From IMG/VR virus record IMGVR_UViG_3300042261_002215, positions 1-41,355 of that record: a stretch of DNA of 41,355 bases, one strand, 5' to 3'. How positions within the stretch are numbered: position 1 is the stretch's first letter; the number at the start of each line of letters is the position of its first letter. This document shows positions 40,043 through 41,355 of this stretch, piece after piece. This stretch comes from a virus. The notes beneath the pieces were generated by a model. It was not told where the DNA came from and searched no databases. It was given only the letters and a program-made list of their open reading frames with translations. A program made the position numbers and the translations under genes.

Positions 40043-40911
40043 TATTCAGTACTCAATTCCTTTTTACATAATTCAAGTAGTTTCAAAGCAGGTTCTTTTC
40101 CTAAAACCTTTTCGATGATTTCTGCTTCTTCATTTGCAAAGATTAGACTTACTCTGTATAGTTTGGTCTGTTGTCTTGCCATCTCACGTTCTTCTTCATT
40201 CTTGGCTATTTGAATCAAAGCCTGTCTTTCTTTGATTGTTTCAACTGCTTTGGTTGAAGCTGCAGTAATCATTTCTCCTCCATGAGTTGTACCGTCAACC
40301 TGTCTGGAGGTGGTATTGGTGATTTGACTATCTTCATCTGAGAGTTCAGAAGGTTCCCAAGATTGAGAATAATCGTCATTAGCAAGAGCTTCAGGAACCG
40401 GAATATCTTCCAGCAATCTGTTTACTTCTTCATCAGTAAGCATAAGAGAATCCTGTGCCCAATCCAATGCTCCGAGTTCCTGCAAGTCCCTCAAAACCTG
40501 AACTGATAATTCCATGTCTTCGCTTCCTCTTGCTCTATTATGCCTAAGAGTAGCTATTCTCATTTGCTCAGGTGTCATATCCACATAAACAACGGGAATT
40601 TCTTTGTAACCAAGAACACTTGCCGCTCTCCATCTGTGCTCTCCGTCAACAATCATTTTAGTTGCTTTTTGAACTATAATTGGTTGAGTGAAACCGTCCT
40701 CTTCCATAGACTTAATCAAAAGCTCAAAGTCATGTTCGCTTTGTCTGTTTGGATTATAGTTATTCGGTTTGATAGAATCTATCGAAACATATTCGATAGC
40801 AAGTTCTTGCAAGGAAACATTCTTCTTCTCAATTTCCTTTTTGCCTTTTCTGATGATTTTTTCAGTAACAGCCTTTTGAGTGGCTTCTGGTGTGGTGTTG
40901 TAATTTTCCAT
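40042..40911 (-). CDS. ParB/Srx-fold protein in the packaging operon
   Basis: This 289-residue protein carries a ParB-like domain (residues ~40-150): VSIDSIKPNNYNPNRQ, QPIIVQ, then VDGEHRWRAASVLGYKEIPVVYVD with the GEHR box (90-93). A helical C-terminus follows. Many phages place such a protein just upstream of the terminase. Roles proposed for the family include DNA binding, CTP-dependent clamp formation and nuclease activity; here the context suggests DNA packaging or modification. No centromere-like repeats or ParA were seen, so plasmid-style partitioning is unlikely. Confidence 0.87.
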   Translation of the reverse strand: MENYNTTPEATQKAVTEKIIRKGKKEIEKKNVSLQELAIEYVSIDSIKPNNYNPNRQSEHDFELLIKSMEEDGFTQPIIVQKATKMIVDGEHRWRAASVLGYKEIPVVYVDMTPEQMRIATLRHNRARGSEDMELSVQVLRDLQELGALDWAQDSLMLTDEEVNRLLEDIPVPEALANDDYSQSWEPSELSDEDSQITNTTSRQVDGTTHGGEMITAASTKAVETIKERQALIQIAKNEEEREMARQQTKLYRVSLIFANEEAEIIEKVLGKEPALKLLELCKKELSTE

Positions 40912-40922
40912 TTTTAAAATCC

Positions 40923-41355
40923 TTATAATTTTTGAATAGTTAAACCTTGTTGGCTATAATAGTCAATTAAACAGGCAAGTCTTCTCTTGTTCAATTCAGT
41001 ACCAAAGAAAGTTTTGCCTAATGAATGAGCAGTTCTGCCAGTTAAACCTCTTCCTGTACACAAGTCAAGAACAGAGTTAACATCAGGTTCAAACTGCATT
41101 GCAAATCGGGGTGTGTAATCGTCATCAATTCCGGTGAAATCAAAATCAATAATCGTTGGAGAATCAAAAGAATATCGAATCAAAAAGCAGGGATTTTTCT
41201 GATAATATTTGATTTTCCAGACATTAGTAACAATGCCATTTAAAGAATTAATCAGGTCCTTAACGAAGTCAAGATTCTGACTACCCATTTCGATATAGTT
41301 TATTTTTCGAGAATGAATACTAATCAGAGTAATCAACTTTTTGATAAAAGAATCA
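40923..41355 (-). CDS. DNA methyltransferase, partial at window edge
   Basis: The reading frame stays open to the end of the window, so the N-terminus lies outside; an in-frame TTG at 41336 is not a credible start. At least 144 residues are present. Near the C-terminus is an AdoMet-binding motif, VLDLCTGRGLTGRTA, followed by FGTELNKRRLACLIDY, placed late as in methyltransferases with the catalytic motif first. The catalytic (D/N)PPY motif is expected upstream, beyond the edge. It may modify phage DNA against host restriction, and it reads into the ParB-like and terminase genes as one operon. Confidence 0.72.
   Translation of the reverse strand, partial: DSFIKKLITLISIHSRKINYIEMGSQNLDFVKDLINSLNGIVTNVWKIKYYQKNPCFLIRYSFDSPTIIDFDFTGIDDDYTPRFAMQFEPDVNSVLDLCTGRGLTGRTAHSLGKTFFGTELNKRRLACLIDYYSQQGLTIQKL

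Noticed and set aside
40042-40911. ParB-like gene as evidence for a plasmid-type phage
   Set aside because: No ParA and no centromere-like repeats were seen, and its place next to the terminase matches integrated phages.
1-41355. CRISPR arrays, retron or diversity-generating elements, insertion sequences
   Set aside because: I saw no regularly spaced repeats, no reverse transcriptase and no transposase gene on either strand.

Overview
The window is the left end of an integrated temperate phage (prophage) of the Bacteroidota/Chlorobiota type. Several things point to that host group. There are two type IX secretion (T9SS) C-terminal sorting domains, promoter-like elements of the form TAnnTTTG, weak or absent Shine-Dalgarno signals in the cargo, low GC, and an ECF sigma factor paired with a dual-membrane-type anti-sigma factor. 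The host species cannot be named from the sequence. Bases 1-90 look like host chromosome carrying the terminator of a tRNA gene. Bases 91-118 hold the 3' end of that tRNA, the probable attachment site, and the tyrosine integrase gene begins at 259.

Layout. (1) 259-4558: integrase, then a minus-strand block with an AbiL-like defence pair (RloB TOPRIM protein plus AAA ATPase), an HTH-less S24-like protein and a CI-type S24 repressor. (2) 4559-16071: the plus-strand early operon. It starts with a Cro-sized protein and an excisionase-like HTH, continues through small unknown proteins and DUF932, then Sak4-like ATPase, a RecB-nuclease/AAA fusion, an AEP-like primase domain, a DUF4373 protein, a small protein with an SSB-type acidic tip and a T7-type primase-helicase, and ends with a Mor-like activator. 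Three copies of the palindrome GTAA-N4-TTAC around the repressor gene look like its operators. (3) 16072-31383: a visibly more AT-rich cargo island. It encodes secreted Cys-rich proteins, two T9SS-exported proteins, an ECF sigma/anti-sigma pair, a lipoprotein, a nuclease-like protein, and a compact class II lanthipeptide operon (precursor, LanM, two exported zinc peptidases). (4) 31384-31607: a 5'-truncated second copy of the Mor-like gene, so the island is bracketed by two mor copies. (5) 31763-35280: an ABC-three-component defence system (SMEK, middle component, DUF2326 ATPase) and a second excisionase-like HTH. (6) 35272-41355, minus strand: Mu-type head genes (gpG-like, gpF-like, DUF935 portal), terminase large and small subunits, a ParB-like protein and a DNA methyltransferase cut by the window edge.

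How it fits together. CI probably keeps the early operon off in the lysogen. On induction, the recombination and replication genes are expressed and the Mor-like protein would switch on late genes. The two defence systems and the lanthipeptide island are lysogenic-conversion cargo. They sit where the early plus-strand genes and the late minus-strand genes converge, a position tolerant of insertions. The most unusual content is a complete-looking LanM lanthipeptide operon without a visible transporter, preceded by a structured leader RNA, inside a prophage and bracketed by a duplicated phage regulator.
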